64,000 bases of DNA from Chitinophagales bacterium. Its GTDB lineage: Bacteria; Bacteroidota; Bacteroidia; Chitinophagales; LD1. The stretch is from positions 310,001 through 374,000 of the forward strand of contig JAHCHW010000002.1 in the NCBI GenBank assembly GCA_026129525.1. The letters are read 5' to 3'. Positions 29,464 to 38,399 of this stretch are shown piece by piece; the stretch's first letter is position 1, and the number at the start of each line of letters is the position of its first letter. The position numbers and the translations under genes are program-made. The notes beneath the pieces were generated by a model. The model worked only from the letters and a program-made list of their open reading frames with translations, was not told where the DNA came from and made no database searches.

Positions 29464-30131
29464 TGTTTCTTTTTAGTGTAGCTTTTGCTCTTTCCATAAA
29501 TTATCCATTCTGCAATAATGATGTTGCCTATTACACTAATCCATAACGATATGGCATAGTTGCTGTAGTGGTCGTAACCGATGTAAAAGAAAAACAAGTG
29601 ATACACGCGGAAGGTAACAGCAGTTAACGCCATAGCATACGAACGAATCATCCATATACTATGTGCTAACACATTTTTTTGGCGAATAGTTTCCAAACCT
29701 TTGTAGGTAGCCATAAACCAAAAAATTGCCATAAACAGAAAACAGACTTTTTCCCAGTAGCCGCCTTTGGCAAAAAACGCCATGTAAAACCCGGTGGGTG
29801 CCCCCAACACCAATACCACAAAAACATAAATGCGCCCTGCATAAACGTGAATGGCTTTTCGCTTGCGAAGAATGTACGAGGAAAACTGTGTAAGTGCTGT
29901 TGTTATGCAAAACGCCCCCGCAGCAATGTGTATGTAAAAGCTGTATTTCCAAAGAGGGTTAACAAAGAGTTTTATGCGCTCCTGAATAAAACTCATGTTC
30001 GGATCAAAACTGAAATAGGGCAGCGTGTTATACACCAACAGCAAACTGAAAAAGGTAAGCGGCAGCCAAAACATAAGCTGCGTGGTAAAGCGAACTGATT
30101 GCCGTAAGGTGATTGCCCGCGAGTTAAGCAT
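29442..30131 (-). CDS. DUF2306-like integral membrane protein
   Basis: 229 residues with about six membrane segments. Visible conserved features are HIAAGAFCITTALTQF, the RKRKAIHVYAGRIYV segment and AHSIWMIRSYAMALTAVTFR, which with the His residues match DUF2306 membrane proteins. Function unknown. The gene is monocistronic or first in its unit; its 3' end takes part in a predicted RNA structure. It lies downstream of dapA in the same direction, separated by a strong hairpin. Confidence 0.75.
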   Translation of the reverse strand: MLNSRAITLRQSVRFTTQLMFWLPLTFFSLLLVYNTLPYFSFDPNMSFIQERIKLFVNPLWKYSFYIHIAAGAFCITTALTQFSSYILRKRKAIHVYAGRIYVFVVLVLGAPTGFYMAFFAKGGYWEKVCFLFMAIFWFMATYKGLETIRQKNVLAHSIWMIRSYAMALTAVTFRVYHLFFFYIGYDHYSNYAISLWISVIGNIIIAEWIIYGKSKSYTKKKQLTPQSA

Positions 30132-30234
30132 CGCTTCGATTTATATTCAAACGATGCACAGCATTCCGTTATTTCATATAACACTGGCAAAGTGCAATAA
30201 CCGAGTTATAAAATTTGTGAAAGGAATAAACACA

Positions 30235-30265
30235 GAAGTTCCACTTTTCAAAAAAGTGGAACTTC
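30235..30265 (-). terminator. Perfect 14-bp hairpin after dapA
   Basis: GAAGTTCCACTTTT and AAAAGTGGAACTTC pair perfectly around a 3-base loop, 9 bases after the dapA stop. On the minus strand there is no long T-run after the stem, so it may be a weak terminator or an mRNA 3' end stabiliser. Confidence 0.65.
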
Positions 30266-30273
30266 CAAAACCG

Positions 30274-31161
30274 CTACGCGCTTAAACCTGCAATAGCCTT
30301 ACCCATTTTTTCGCGCAGTGCATCGCTTACACCTACAAGCGGCAAACGCAAATGGCTTTCGCAAATGCCGAGCAATTCTAACGCACATTTAATGCCACCG
30401 GGGTTTCCTTCGGCAAAAAGCATATCGGTAATATCGTTGAGTTGATAGTGGAGCTGACGCGCTTTTCCAAAATCGCCTTTCAGCGACTGGCGAACCATTT
30501 CGGTAAAAATTTTAGGAAACGCTTGTCCTACTACAGAAATTACACCATCGAAACCGTACGAAATCAAGCCCATGGTAATGTTATCATCGCCCGAAATCAC
30601 CAGAAAATCCTTTGGCTTGTTTTTCACTATCTGCATACACTGAATAAAATCGCCCGAAGCCTCTTTCATACCAATGATATTGGGCACATCGTGTGCAAGT
30701 CGCAACGTAGTAGCTGCGCTCATGTTGCTCGAAGTTCTTCCTGGCACGTTGTATAAAATTACAGGACGTGGCGCTGCTGCAGCAACCGCTTTGTAATGCT
30801 GATAAATTCCTTCCTGTGTAGGTTTGTTGTAATATGGGCTTACGCTCAGTATGGCATCTACTCCATTAAAATGAAATTTTTCGATATCCTTAATTACTCC
30901 TTGTGTGCTGTTTCCGCCAAAGCCTGCCACCACCGGAACTCTTCCGGCTGTTTTTTCGATGGTAAAATTCAGCACGTCCAGTTTTTCTTCTTTGGAAAGA
31001 TTTACACTTTCACCGGTAGTACCCAGCGAAACCACATACTCCACTCCTCCATCAATGCAATGGTTTATCAATCGCTCCAGCCCATTGTAATTTACTTCGC
31101 CCTTTTCGGTAAAAGGTGTAACAAGGGCTACACCTGTTCCTTTCAATCTAGTTTGTATCAT
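30274..31161 (-). CDS. dapA: 4-hydroxy-tetrahydrodipicolinate synthase
   Basis: 295 residues, normal length. It condenses pyruvate with aspartate semialdehyde, the first step of the lysine/diaminopimelate branch. Visible active-site elements are GTTGES (Thr48-Thr49), Tyr137 in ILYNVPGRT, Arg142, and the Schiff-base Lys166 in IIGMKEASGD. Its ATG lies 14 bases inside the end of the DUF6913-like gene, so translation is likely coupled. The order accA, DUF6913, dapA forms one overlapping operon; a perfect hairpin follows the stop. Confidence 0.96.
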   Translation of the reverse strand: MIQTRLKGTGVALVTPFTEKGEVNYNGLERLINHCIDGGVEYVVSLGTTGESVNLSKEEKLDVLNFTIEKTAGRVPVVAGFGGNSTQGVIKDIEKFHFNGVDAILSVSPYYNKPTQEGIYQHYKAVAAAAPRPVILYNVPGRTSSNMSAATTLRLAHDVPNIIGMKEASGDFIQCMQIVKNKPKDFLVISGDDNITMGLISYGFDGVISVVGQAFPKIFTEMVRQSLKGDFGKARQLHYQLNDITDMLFAEGNPGGIKCALELLGICESHLRLPLVGVSDALREKMGKAIAGLSA

Positions 31162-31693
31162 ACTTTATGTTCTTTAAAAATTCGGTTGCCTGTGTTATAA
31201 AATACTGCACGTTTGCTTTATCGCCCGTGTTAATCATCATGTCAAAGCAATTTGTTTTCGCCTTGTTGTATGCGCCTACCCTCCATCTTGCTTTTGACAT
31301 GGCGCTGATAAATTCCAAAGGTAAATTCTCGGCAGTAAAACAAGCGAGGAGCAAATCATATTTTTTTCCGGCAAACTGCAAGGTGCGCTCATCGAACGGA
31401 ACTCCACACCAACTTACCCCCTTTTTGTTGAATACCTGCACATCCGCTTTATGCTCTGTTTTTGTATCGTGCTGGTAAGCGAGAATTTCGACCTGCTTAC
31501 CGCTGTTGCGAAGTTGCTCGGCAAACTTCGTTATGATAATATCATTGTCGGGGTTTGTGCTGTCGTAAAGTATGCCTATGGTTTTTGTATCGGCAAGATT
31601 GATAACCGTTCTTCGGGTATCGGCTCCAATTGTTTTTTCGTTCAGCGCTCGGCTGTAGAAGTAGCGCTTCAATTTATCCCACCACTGCAACAT
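31148..31693 (-). CDS. DUF6913-like conserved protein
   Basis: 181 residues, soluble, function unknown. It fits the Bacteroidota family that I recall as DUF6913: KTIGILYDSTNPDNDIII near the start, then VSWCGVPFDERTL and KYDLLLACFTAENLPLEFIS. Such genes are often found next to dapA, as here. It overlaps accA upstream as TAATG and dapA downstream by 14 bases. A role in lysine or cell-envelope metabolism is only suggested by context. Confidence 0.65.
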   Translation of the reverse strand: MLQWWDKLKRYFYSRALNEKTIGADTRRTVINLADTKTIGILYDSTNPDNDIIITKFAEQLRNSGKQVEILAYQHDTKTEHKADVQVFNKKGVSWCGVPFDERTLQFAGKKYDLLLACFTAENLPLEFISAMSKARWRVGAYNKAKTNCFDMMINTGDKANVQYFITQATEFLKNIKYDTN

Positions 31694-32658
31694 TATTGTT
31701 CACCAATAGTTTCGTAAATACCAATGCGGGAATACTTTTCGATGCGGTTTTGTATGCGCTCCTCGGGTGCCAGTTTTTCAAGTGCGGCAATGTTGTCAAT
31801 TATCACACGCTTTAAGGTTGCGGCCATTTCATCGGGGTTGGCATGTGCACCGCCTGCCGGTTCGGTTACAATACCATCAATAATTTTAAACTCAAACAAA
31901 TCCTGTGCAGTAGGTTTTAACGCTTCTGCGGCTTTCTCTTTAAAGTCAACCGTTCGCCATAAAATGGTAGAGCATGCTTCGGGGGAAATAACCGAATACC
32001 ACGTATTTTCCAGCATCAATAATTTATCGCCAACACCAATGCCCAGTGCCCCACCTGAAGCTCCTTCGCCAATGACAATGCATAGTACCGGCACTTTGAG
32101 AGTTGTCATCATAAACAAATTGCGTGCTATAGCTTCGGCTTGTCCGCGTTGTTCGGCACCTTCGCCCGGGTAAGCACCCGGTGTATCAATCAAAGTAACA
32201 ATGGGTTTGTTGAATTTCTCAGCAAGCTTCATTAGGCGCAATGCTTTACGATAGCCTTCAGGATGCGGCATTCCGAAATTTCGCAACTGACGCATTTTTG
32301 TATTGGTGCCCTTTTGATGACCAATGAGCATGTAGGTTTTACCGTCAATACTGCCGAAGCCTCCTACAATAGCTTTGTCGTCACGAAAGTTTCGGTCGCC
32401 CGCTTGTTCTACAAAATCTTTACACAAGTTTTGAATGTAGAAAAGCGAGTACGGGCGGTCGGGATGGCGGCTAACCTGTATGCGTTGCCATACGGTAAGG
32501 TTAGCATAAATTTCCTTGCGCTTTTCGGTTAGTTTATTTTCAAGTTCGGCAATTTGCAACGCTATTTCTTCCGAACTGTCGGAAACATTTTTTTGCTTCA
32601 GTTTATCTAACTGTTCGCACAATTCTTTCACCGGCTGTTCAAAATCCAGGAAGTTCAT
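31693..32658 (-). CDS. accA: Acetyl-CoA carboxylase carboxyltransferase subunit alpha
   Basis: 321 residues, normal length. With AccD it transfers the carboxyl group from biotin to acetyl-CoA to make malonyl-CoA for fatty acid synthesis. The N-terminal helices ([18 protein letters not shown]) and the crotonase-like core are clear: [36 protein letters not shown] and [15 protein letters not shown]. First gene of the accA-DUF6913-dapA operon, divergent from the HAD gene. A TATTTTTG box (32685-32678) lies about 20 bases before the ATG. Confidence 0.96.
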   Translation of the reverse strand: MNFLDFEQPVKELCEQLDKLKQKNVSDSSEEIALQIAELENKLTEKRKEIYANLTVWQRIQVSRHPDRPYSLFYIQNLCKDFVEQAGDRNFRDDKAIVGGFGSIDGKTYMLIGHQKGTNTKMRQLRNFGMPHPEGYRKALRLMKLAEKFNKPIVTLIDTPGAYPGEGAEQRGQAEAIARNLFMMTTLKVPVLCIVIGEGASGGALGIGVGDKLLMLENTWYSVISPEACSTILWRTVDFKEKAAEALKPTAQDLFEFKIIDGIVTEPAGGAHANPDEMAATLKRVIIDNIAALEKLAPEERIQNRIEKYSRIGIYETIGEQ

Positions 32659-32677
32659 TTCAGTTTTTAAGGGACAT

Positions 32678-32685
32678 CAAAAATA
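32678..32685 (-). promoter_or_regulatory. Candidate -7 box for accA operon
   Basis: The minus strand reads TATTTTTG, matching TAnnTTTG, 20 bases before the accA ATG. A TTTG lies only 14 bases upstream, so the -33 part is weak. Confidence 0.35.
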
Positions 32686-32763
32686 GGATTTAAGGCAAAT
32701 CTTAATAACACGATAACACACTGTTACGCGAAAGTGATTTGATTTGCGGAAATAACTAAACCA

Positions 32764-33453
32764 ATGGCAATAAAATTAGTAGTGTTCGACATGGCAGGAA
32801 CTACCGTGGAAGACAGCAATAATGTGCACGATGCATTTGTAAAAGGATTTAAAGTGCATGGCTACGATGTAACCGTGGCAGATGCCAATACGGTAATGGG
32901 AATTCCGAAACCCGTAGCCATACGCACCATACTGGAAGAAAAATTCAAGATAACCGAGAATACAGGGGAATTGGTTTCGAAAATTCACACTTCGTTTAAA
33001 GAGGCAATGATTGATTTTTACCGAAACTCGCCCGATGTAAAAGCGAAAACAAATGCCGAAGCCACTTTTCGTGCATTGAAAGCAAAAGGAATTTTGGTGG
33101 GTATTGACACAGGCTTTTCGCGCGATATTGCCGACACCATTTTCGAGCGGCTGCGATGGAAAGAGCAGAATCTGATTGATTACAGCGTAACCAGCGATGA
33201 GGTAAACAACGGTCGCCCTTACCCCGATATGATTTTTAAAGCCCTGAAAGATTTAAATATTATTTCAGCTGCCGAAGTAGCAAAAGTGGGCGACACCCCT
33301 TTCGATTTACAGGAAGGAACATCGGCAGGTTGCAGTTTGGTTATAGGCATTACTACCGGTGCATTTTCGGAAGAGGAGTTAGAAAAAGAAGAGCATACAC
33401 ATTTAGTAAACGATTTGTTGGAAGTGGTGAAGATTGTAGATAACGCGGTCTGA
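32764..33453 (+). CDS. Phosphonatase-like HAD hydrolase
   Basis: 229 residues. HAD motif I is VVFDMAGTT with nucleophile Asp9; the DMAGTT form is typical of phosphonoacetaldehyde hydrolase and PhnX-like proteins. Lys49 in MGIPKP lies near the position of the Schiff-base Lys of PhnX. The acid motif is VGDTPFDLQEG. PhnX splits phosphonoacetaldehyde into acetaldehyde and phosphate; this branch may use a related phosphonate. The next gene is a DUF5690 transporter on the same strand, 79 bases downstream. The stop codon lies inside the first arm of a palindromic repeat. Confidence 0.8.
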   Translation: MAIKLVVFDMAGTTVEDSNNVHDAFVKGFKVHGYDVTVADANTVMGIPKPVAIRTILEEKFKITENTGELVSKIHTSFKEAMIDFYRNSPDVKAKTNAEATFRALKAKGILVGIDTGFSRDIADTIFERLRWKEQNLIDYSVTSDEVNNGRPYPDMIFKALKDLNIISAAEVAKVGDTPFDLQEGTSAGCSLVIGITTGAFSEEELEKEEHTHLVNDLLEVVKIVDNAV

Positions 33454-33513
33454 CCTTGGTCAGACACATAAGTCAAACAAGTTTTTAAAAAATAGTCTGA
33501 CCAAGGTCAGACC
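33447..33513. repeat. Pair of palindromes in inverted orientation
   Basis: GGTCTGACCTTGGTCAGAC (33447-33465) and its exact reverse complement GTCTGACCAAGGTCAGACC (33495-33513) flank 29 bases. Each arm is itself an 8-bp stem with a 2-base loop. The first arm contains the TGA stop of the HAD gene. The form suggests an interspersed REP-like element or a terminator pair. Confidence 0.7.
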
Positions 33514-33532
33514 AAGTATTTCAAACAATACC

Positions 33533-34816
33533 ATGCAACTGCCTTCACCTTTAAAAGCACGTTTAGAAAAAAGCCCGCAAGTCACGGTGGCAGTTTTTGC
33601 TGCATTAGCAGCCTTTTGCACTTACAGTTGCATGTATGCATTTCGCAAACCATTTACGGCCGCTACCTACAGCGGGCAGACTTTTGCCGGAATTGATTTA
33701 AAAATTCTGCTGGTAATTTCGCAACTAATAGGCTACACGCTCAGTAAATTTTTGGGCATTCGTTACGTAAGCGAAATGAAACACGGCTACCGCGCCATAG
33801 GCATAATCGGGCTAATAGCTTTTGCCGGATTGATGCTGTTGTTGTTTGCTCTCTCGACTGCACCGCTCAATATTTTTTTCATGTTCTTGAACGGCATTCC
33901 CTTGGGCATGGTGTGGGGCCTGGTGTTTTCGTACATTGAAGGAAGACGTGCAACAGAGTTTATGGGAAGCGTGCTGGCAATCAGTTTCATTTTCTCATCA
34001 GGTATGGTAAAAAGTGCCGGCAAATGGCTAATGAACGACTGGCAGGTAAGTGAATTCTGGATGCCATTCGGAACAGCCGCGTTGTTTTTTTTACCGATGG
34101 CATTTTTCGTTTTTCTGCTGGAGCAGATCCCCTCTCCTACCAAAGAAGATAAAAACCTGCGCACCGAGCGCCTGCCTATGAGTGCCAAAGAGCGAAGTGC
34201 ATTTGTAAAACACTTTCTTCCCGGCATAATTGTGCTGGTGCTCACCTATGTGTTGCTCTCTATCATCCGCGATTTTCGCGACAATTTTGTTGCCGATATC
34301 TGGAAAGAGTTAAGCGAAAACAGCGCTGCTATTTTTACTAAAACTGAAGTACCTATCTCTATTGCTGTGCTTGCCTGTATGAGCATGCTCATGCTGGTGC
34401 GAAGCAATTTCCGCGCATTGCAAATAAACCATTATATGGTTATTGCCGGTTTTTTGTTAACGGGTTGCTCCACCTACCTCTATACTCACGATACTATTAC
34501 TGCCGAAAACTGGATGATACTAAACGGGCTTGGTTTGTATTTGGGCTATATTCCCTTCAACGTAGTTTTCTTTGAACGATTGATTGCCGCTGCACGCAAA
34601 CCCGCTAATGTTGGTTTCCTGATTTACATTGCCGATTCGTTCGGTTACCTCGGCAGCATTTTCATTTTGCTTTTCAAAAATTTCGGACAGGCTAAAATGA
34701 GTTACGGGAACTTTTTTATTCAGGCGTTGTATGTAGCAAGTATTGCAGGCGCTATGCTTACACTTTTTTCGCTGTTTTATTTCAATCGCAAACTACATAG
34801 CGAAAAGCATGTTTAG
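33533..34816 (+). CDS. DUF5690-like MFS-type transporter
   Basis: 427 residues with about 12 membrane segments. CTYSCMYAFRKPFTAATYSG near the start resembles the glycerol-3-phosphate/hexose-phosphate branch of the MFS. Other conserved stretches are GMVWGLVFSYIEGRR and LGLYLGYIPFNVVFFERLIA. It matches what I recall of DUF5690. Because it follows a phosphonatase-like hydrolase, it may import a phosphonate or phosphate ester; this is inferred from context only. Confidence 0.72.
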   Translation: MQLPSPLKARLEKSPQVTVAVFAALAAFCTYSCMYAFRKPFTAATYSGQTFAGIDLKILLVISQLIGYTLSKFLGIRYVSEMKHGYRAIGIIGLIAFAGLMLLLFALSTAPLNIFFMFLNGIPLGMVWGLVFSYIEGRRATEFMGSVLAISFIFSSGMVKSAGKWLMNDWQVSEFWMPFGTAALFFLPMAFFVFLLEQIPSPTKEDKNLRTERLPMSAKERSAFVKHFLPGIIVLVLTYVLLSIIRDFRDNFVADIWKELSENSAAIFTKTEVPISIAVLACMSMLMLVRSNFRALQINHYMVIAGFLLTGCSTYLYTHDTITAENWMILNGLGLYLGYIPFNVVFFERLIAAARKPANVGFLIYIADSFGYLGSIFILLFKNFGQAKMSYGNFFIQALYVASIAGAMLTLFSLFYFNRKLHSEKHV

Positions 34817-34821
34817 TTGTC

Positions 34822-35226
34822 CTACACTGCCACGCTTATTACTAAGTTCAGCACCTTGTTCAACAACTTATCGCGCAAGCGCATCATCAACACTTCATCG
34901 TTTTCATCCATTTCGCTGAAACGCCACTCTAAGCGCCTATCGGCACTTTTATCGCCAACATAGGCAGGTACTCCAATAGTAATTACAAAATCGTAATGAA
35001 AATCGGGCGCATTAGCTATGCTTTTGGGAGTATGCAACTTCATTTCGTTGTAACCCAGTTTCTCCATCATAGCAACTGCACGCGGTTGTATGCGCTCTAC
35101 AGGATAAATTCCGGCACTGTAGGCTACAATTTCATCATCGCGGTAAAGTTTCACCATAGCCTCCGCCATTTGGCTCAGCAACGAGTTATCGCGGCAAACA
35201 AAAAGGATGTAAATTTTTCGGTTCAT
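34822..35226 (-). CDS. Degenerate low-molecular-weight phosphatase/ArsC-like protein
   Basis: 134 residues from ATG 35226; the longer TTG start at 35253 adds nothing conserved. The fold is that of arsenate reductase or low-molecular-weight protein tyrosine phosphatase: KIYILFVCRDNSLLSQMAEA, then YSAGIYP, then KLGYNEMKLHTPKS. The catalytic loop C-x5-R is broken: Cys11 is kept but the essential Arg is Leu17. The two later Cys of ArsC are also missing. The protein is therefore probably not an ordinary arsenate reductase; it may have a different or binding function. Convergent with the DUF5690 gene, 5 bases apart. Confidence 0.72.
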   Translation of the reverse strand: MNRKIYILFVCRDNSLLSQMAEAMVKLYRDDEIVAYSAGIYPVERIQPRAVAMMEKLGYNEMKLHTPKSIANAPDFHYDFVITIGVPAYVGDKSADRRLEWRFSEMDENDEVLMMRLRDKLLNKVLNLVISVAV

Positions 35227-35463
35227 GGTTGATAGGCTTGATTGGGATAACAAATGAACGATGCTGTCCTTACTACATCTTCAAGTCAACTTTAACAATG
35301 CGTAAACAAAGCCCGGGTTATACATAAAGTAATGTGCATTCGCTCAACCACCGTACATTCTTTTGCCTGCTTCATATTGGCGAAACACAACATTGATTAA
35401 ACATTAACTGAATGAAAACAATCGGTTCGCTTTACCTAATCACTTTTGTGCAACCAATCGAAA

Positions 35464-36315
35464 ATGGAAAAACGAAAAGTAAGAGTTGCTGTTATATCCG
35501 ATGTTCACTTAGGAACCTACGGCTGCCATGCCGAAGAACTGAACCGCTATCTGAAGAGCATTGACCCGGAAATTTTAATTATCAATGGCGATTTTATTGA
35601 CATCTGGCAACTGAGCAAATTTTATTTCCCCGATTCTCACTGGAATGTTCTGAAGCGTGTTATCAAAATGATGATGAACGGCACGCAGGTTTATTACCTA
35701 ACTGGAAATCACGATGAAATGCTACGGAAATTCAGCGGGGCACAGTTGGAAAATTTTCATTTGGAAGACAAGCTGATACTGGATTTGGACGGAAAGAAAT
35801 GCTGGTTTTTCCATGGCGATGTGTTTGATGTAACCATGCGCCACTCAAAATGGCTGGCAAAAATAGGAGGTGTTGGGTACGACTTTCTGATTTTAATAAA
35901 CCGCTTTGTCAATTTACTGCTTCAAAAATTTGGCAGAGAAAAAATTTCTTTCTCCAAGCGGGTAAAGGACAGCATTAAAACTGCCGTAAAACACATCAAC
36001 GACTTTGAGCAAACCGCAGCCGACATTGCCATGCAAAGCAAGTACGACTATGTTATTTGCGGGCACATCCACGAGCCGGTGATGAAGGAATTTATCAACG
36101 AAAAAGGCATAGCCCATTACCTGAACTCGGGCGACTGGATTGAAAACTTAACTGCGTTAGAATACAACAATGGCGCATGGAATTTAATGCGCTACAACGA
36201 GCTATCGTTTGCTAAAGAGAAAGAAACAGAAGTGTACGTGCGCGAAATTTCGAACGATATAGTTGAACTGCAAACTGTGTTCATTAAACACCGGAAAATT
36301 GCAAAGGCAGGCTAA
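35464..36315 (+). CDS. UDP-2,3-diacylglucosamine diphosphatase-like metallophosphoesterase
   Basis: 283 residues from ATG 35464 (a TTG 18 bases upstream is less likely). All calcineurin-type metal motifs are seen: SDVHLG (Asp13, His15), NGDFIDIW (Asp43), TGNHDE, FHGD and CGHIHEP. LpxH-like enzymes remove UMP from UDP-diacylglucosamine in lipid A synthesis at the inner membrane face. The hydrophobic patch YDFLILINRFVNLLLQ fits membrane association. It precedes a glycosyltransferase (161 bases) and a GDPD gene on the same strand, so a cell-envelope lipid role is likely. Exact substrate not proven. Confidence 0.8.
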   Translation: MEKRKVRVAVISDVHLGTYGCHAEELNRYLKSIDPEILIINGDFIDIWQLSKFYFPDSHWNVLKRVIKMMMNGTQVYYLTGNHDEMLRKFSGAQLENFHLEDKLILDLDGKKCWFFHGDVFDVTMRHSKWLAKIGGVGYDFLILINRFVNLLLQKFGREKISFSKRVKDSIKTAVKHINDFEQTAADIAMQSKYDYVICGHIHEPVMKEFINEKGIAHYLNSGDWIENLTALEYNNGAWNLMRYNELSFAKEKETEVYVREISNDIVELQTVFIKHRKIAKAG

Positions 36316-36476
36316 GAATTCCTCACTAAACACATTCGCTTGAGCTTAAAACGCCAACGCTTCGTACCCTGTTTTGAACGGATAACATTCCCAACCGTAA
36401 CGCCTCATCATCTTTTAACCTGCGCTGCACACAGGCATTACACCATCATTCGTTTAATAACCAAAAGAACATTGTT

Positions 36477-37493
36477 ATGAAAATCCTTTTCGGAATTCAG
36501 GCAACGGGCAACGGGCACATTATGCGCTCCACTGAAATTTACAAAGTACTAAAACAACATCCCGATGTTACACAATTGGATGTGCTGATAAGCGGAGGAA
36601 AAGCACAAATGGGTTTGCCCTTTGAGGTAAACTACGAATACAAAGGATTGAGTTTTTACTATGGTAAAAAAGGTAAGATTTCAGTGTTAAAGAGTATCGG
36701 CAAAGCGGGTTTCCTTTCCATTGCGGTTGCCTTATGGAAAGTTCCCTTTAAGGAATACGACTTAGTGATTTCAGACTTTGAACCCATTACACTTTGGGGC
36801 GCAAAAATTGCCGGGGTAAAGCGTGTAGGAATCGGAAACATGTATTCCATGACCTCCAAAAAATTTCCAAAAACAAAAGGCACTACACTCACTAAGTTGA
36901 TCACAAAAATGATGTGCCCCACCAAAAACAAAATAGGTATGCACTTCCGGAAGTTCGATGATTTTATCTACTACCCTGTTATCCGTAGCGAAATCAGAAA
37001 TGCCGTTCCGGTTGATCGAAACATTTACCTCGTTTATCTCAATGCATTTACCGATAACGAATTGCTGAAGTGTTTCACCTCTTCATCATTAGCGCACAAG
37101 AACTTCTTTATCTATTCGAAAACAGCAACACACCCATACATTGTTTCTAACTGCACCGTAATGCCATTAAACAACGAAACGTTTACCAGCCACATAACCG
37201 AATGTTCGGGGGTAATTACTGCTGCAGGTTTCCAAACTGTTTCTGAAGCCTTGTATCTTGGCAAGAAGTTGTTTGTAATTCCCATTAAAAAGCAATCGGA
37301 ACAAATAAGCAACGCAAAAGTGTTGGTGGAAATGGGTGTAGCTACGTCAACGGAGTTAGATGCTGACGCTATTGCTGCATGGATGAACAATGTAAACACC
37401 GTACAAGTAAAGTTTGACGATGACCTGCAAAACATAGTGGATGCTATTTTAAACGCCCCGCATACCCCGAAACGAAGGAGAAAAGCTGCGTAA
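36477..37493 (+). CDS. Glycosyltransferase, MurG-like (Glyco_trans_1_3 type)
   Basis: 338 residues. The N-terminus GIQATGNGHIMRSTEIYK is the loop typical of GT-B enzymes that use a UDP-sugar. The C-terminal half holds the donor-site pattern SGVITAAGFQTVSEALYLGK, then PIKKQSEQISNAKVL. It ends in a basic tail (PKRRRKAA). Acceptor unknown; relatives often act on lipids. Its TAA overlaps the next ATG (TAATG), so the GDPD gene is coupled to it. The upstream gene is an LpxH-like phosphoesterase. Confidence 0.78.
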   Translation: MKILFGIQATGNGHIMRSTEIYKVLKQHPDVTQLDVLISGGKAQMGLPFEVNYEYKGLSFYYGKKGKISVLKSIGKAGFLSIAVALWKVPFKEYDLVISDFEPITLWGAKIAGVKRVGIGNMYSMTSKKFPKTKGTTLTKLITKMMCPTKNKIGMHFRKFDDFIYYPVIRSEIRNAVPVDRNIYLVYLNAFTDNELLKCFTSSSLAHKNFFIYSKTATHPYIVSNCTVMPLNNETFTSHITECSGVITAAGFQTVSEALYLGKKLFVIPIKKQSEQISNAKVLVEMGVATSTELDADAIAAWMNNVNTVQVKFDDDLQNIVDAILNAPHTPKRRRKAA

Positions 37494-38392
37494 TGTTATC
37501 TTGCACTTTAATGATGAAAAACTTTGCAACAGCCGTTTTACTCGCAATTACATCTTTCATATTTGCTCAATCAGTTTACGATATACAAGGGCACCGCGGA
37601 TGCCGCGGGTTGTATCCCGAAAATTCAATAATCGGCTTTATTGAGGCGGTAAAACTGGGAGTAAATACCTTGGAGTTGGATGTTGTGGTAAGTAAAGACA
37701 ATCAATTAGTAGTAAGCCACGAACCCTGGATGAGCGCTTCTTTTTGTTTTACATCCGATGGAAAATCTATTGAAGACAACAAAGAAAAATACAACATTTA
37801 CCAACTCACGTATGAGCAGATAAAACAATTCGACTGCGGTATTAATGGCAATTCGAAATTTCCTGAACAAAAAAAGATTAGCACAACAAAACCACTGTTA
37901 AGTGAAGTAATTGATGCCGTAGAAAAATACATTTCAGCCAACAACCTTCCACCAGTTTACTACAACATTGAAACCAAATCAACACCCGAAGGCGATAATA
38001 AATTCCATCCTGCACCTGCCGAGTTTTCACTTCTGCTTTACAACTTACTACAACAGAAAGATATTTTACACCGCTGTATTGTTCAATCATTCGACCCACG
38101 CACTTTGCAGATACTGAAACAAAAAGATGAAAACATTGTATTGGCGCTCTTAGTTGCCAATGCTGATGGTTTCGAACACAACATAACCCGCCTTGGCTTT
38201 ACTCCGCAGATTTACAGTCCCAACTTTTTACTTGTAAACAAAAAACTGATTAACAACTGCCATCAAAAAGGCATTAAGGTAATTCCGTGGACAGTAAACG
38301 AGGAGAAGAAAATGTTGCAACTGAAAAAAATGGGAACTGATGGAGTAATTACCGACCATCCGGACAGAGCCATAAAAGTGCTTCGCAACTAA
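37493..38392 (+). CDS. Secreted glycerophosphodiester phosphodiesterase
   Basis: 299 residues. A signal peptide (MMKNFATAVLLAITSFIFAQ) precedes the TIM-barrel GDPD domain: GHRGCRGLYPENSIIGF with the catalytic His-Arg, LELDVVVSKDNQLVVSH with Glu, Asp and second His, and VIPWTVNEEKKM near the end. These enzymes hydrolyse glycerophosphodiesters to glycerol-3-phosphate and an alcohol in the periplasm. Its start overlaps the stop of the glycosyltransferase. Convergent with the Omp28-like gene, 7 bases apart. Confidence 0.9.
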   Translation: MLSCTLMMKNFATAVLLAITSFIFAQSVYDIQGHRGCRGLYPENSIIGFIEAVKLGVNTLELDVVVSKDNQLVVSHEPWMSASFCFTSDGKSIEDNKEKYNIYQLTYEQIKQFDCGINGNSKFPEQKKISTTKPLLSEVIDAVEKYISANNLPPVYYNIETKSTPEGDNKFHPAPAEFSLLLYNLLQQKDILHRCIVQSFDPRTLQILKQKDENIVLALLVANADGFEHNITRLGFTPQIYSPNFLLVNKKLINNCHQKGIKVIPWTVNEEKKMLQLKKMGTDGVITDHPDRAIKVLRN

Positions 38393-38399
38393 AAATTGC

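Noticed and set aside
34822..35226. Functional arsenate reductase
   Set aside because: The catalytic loop lacks Arg and the other redox Cys residues are missing; no arsenic-resistance gene is nearby.
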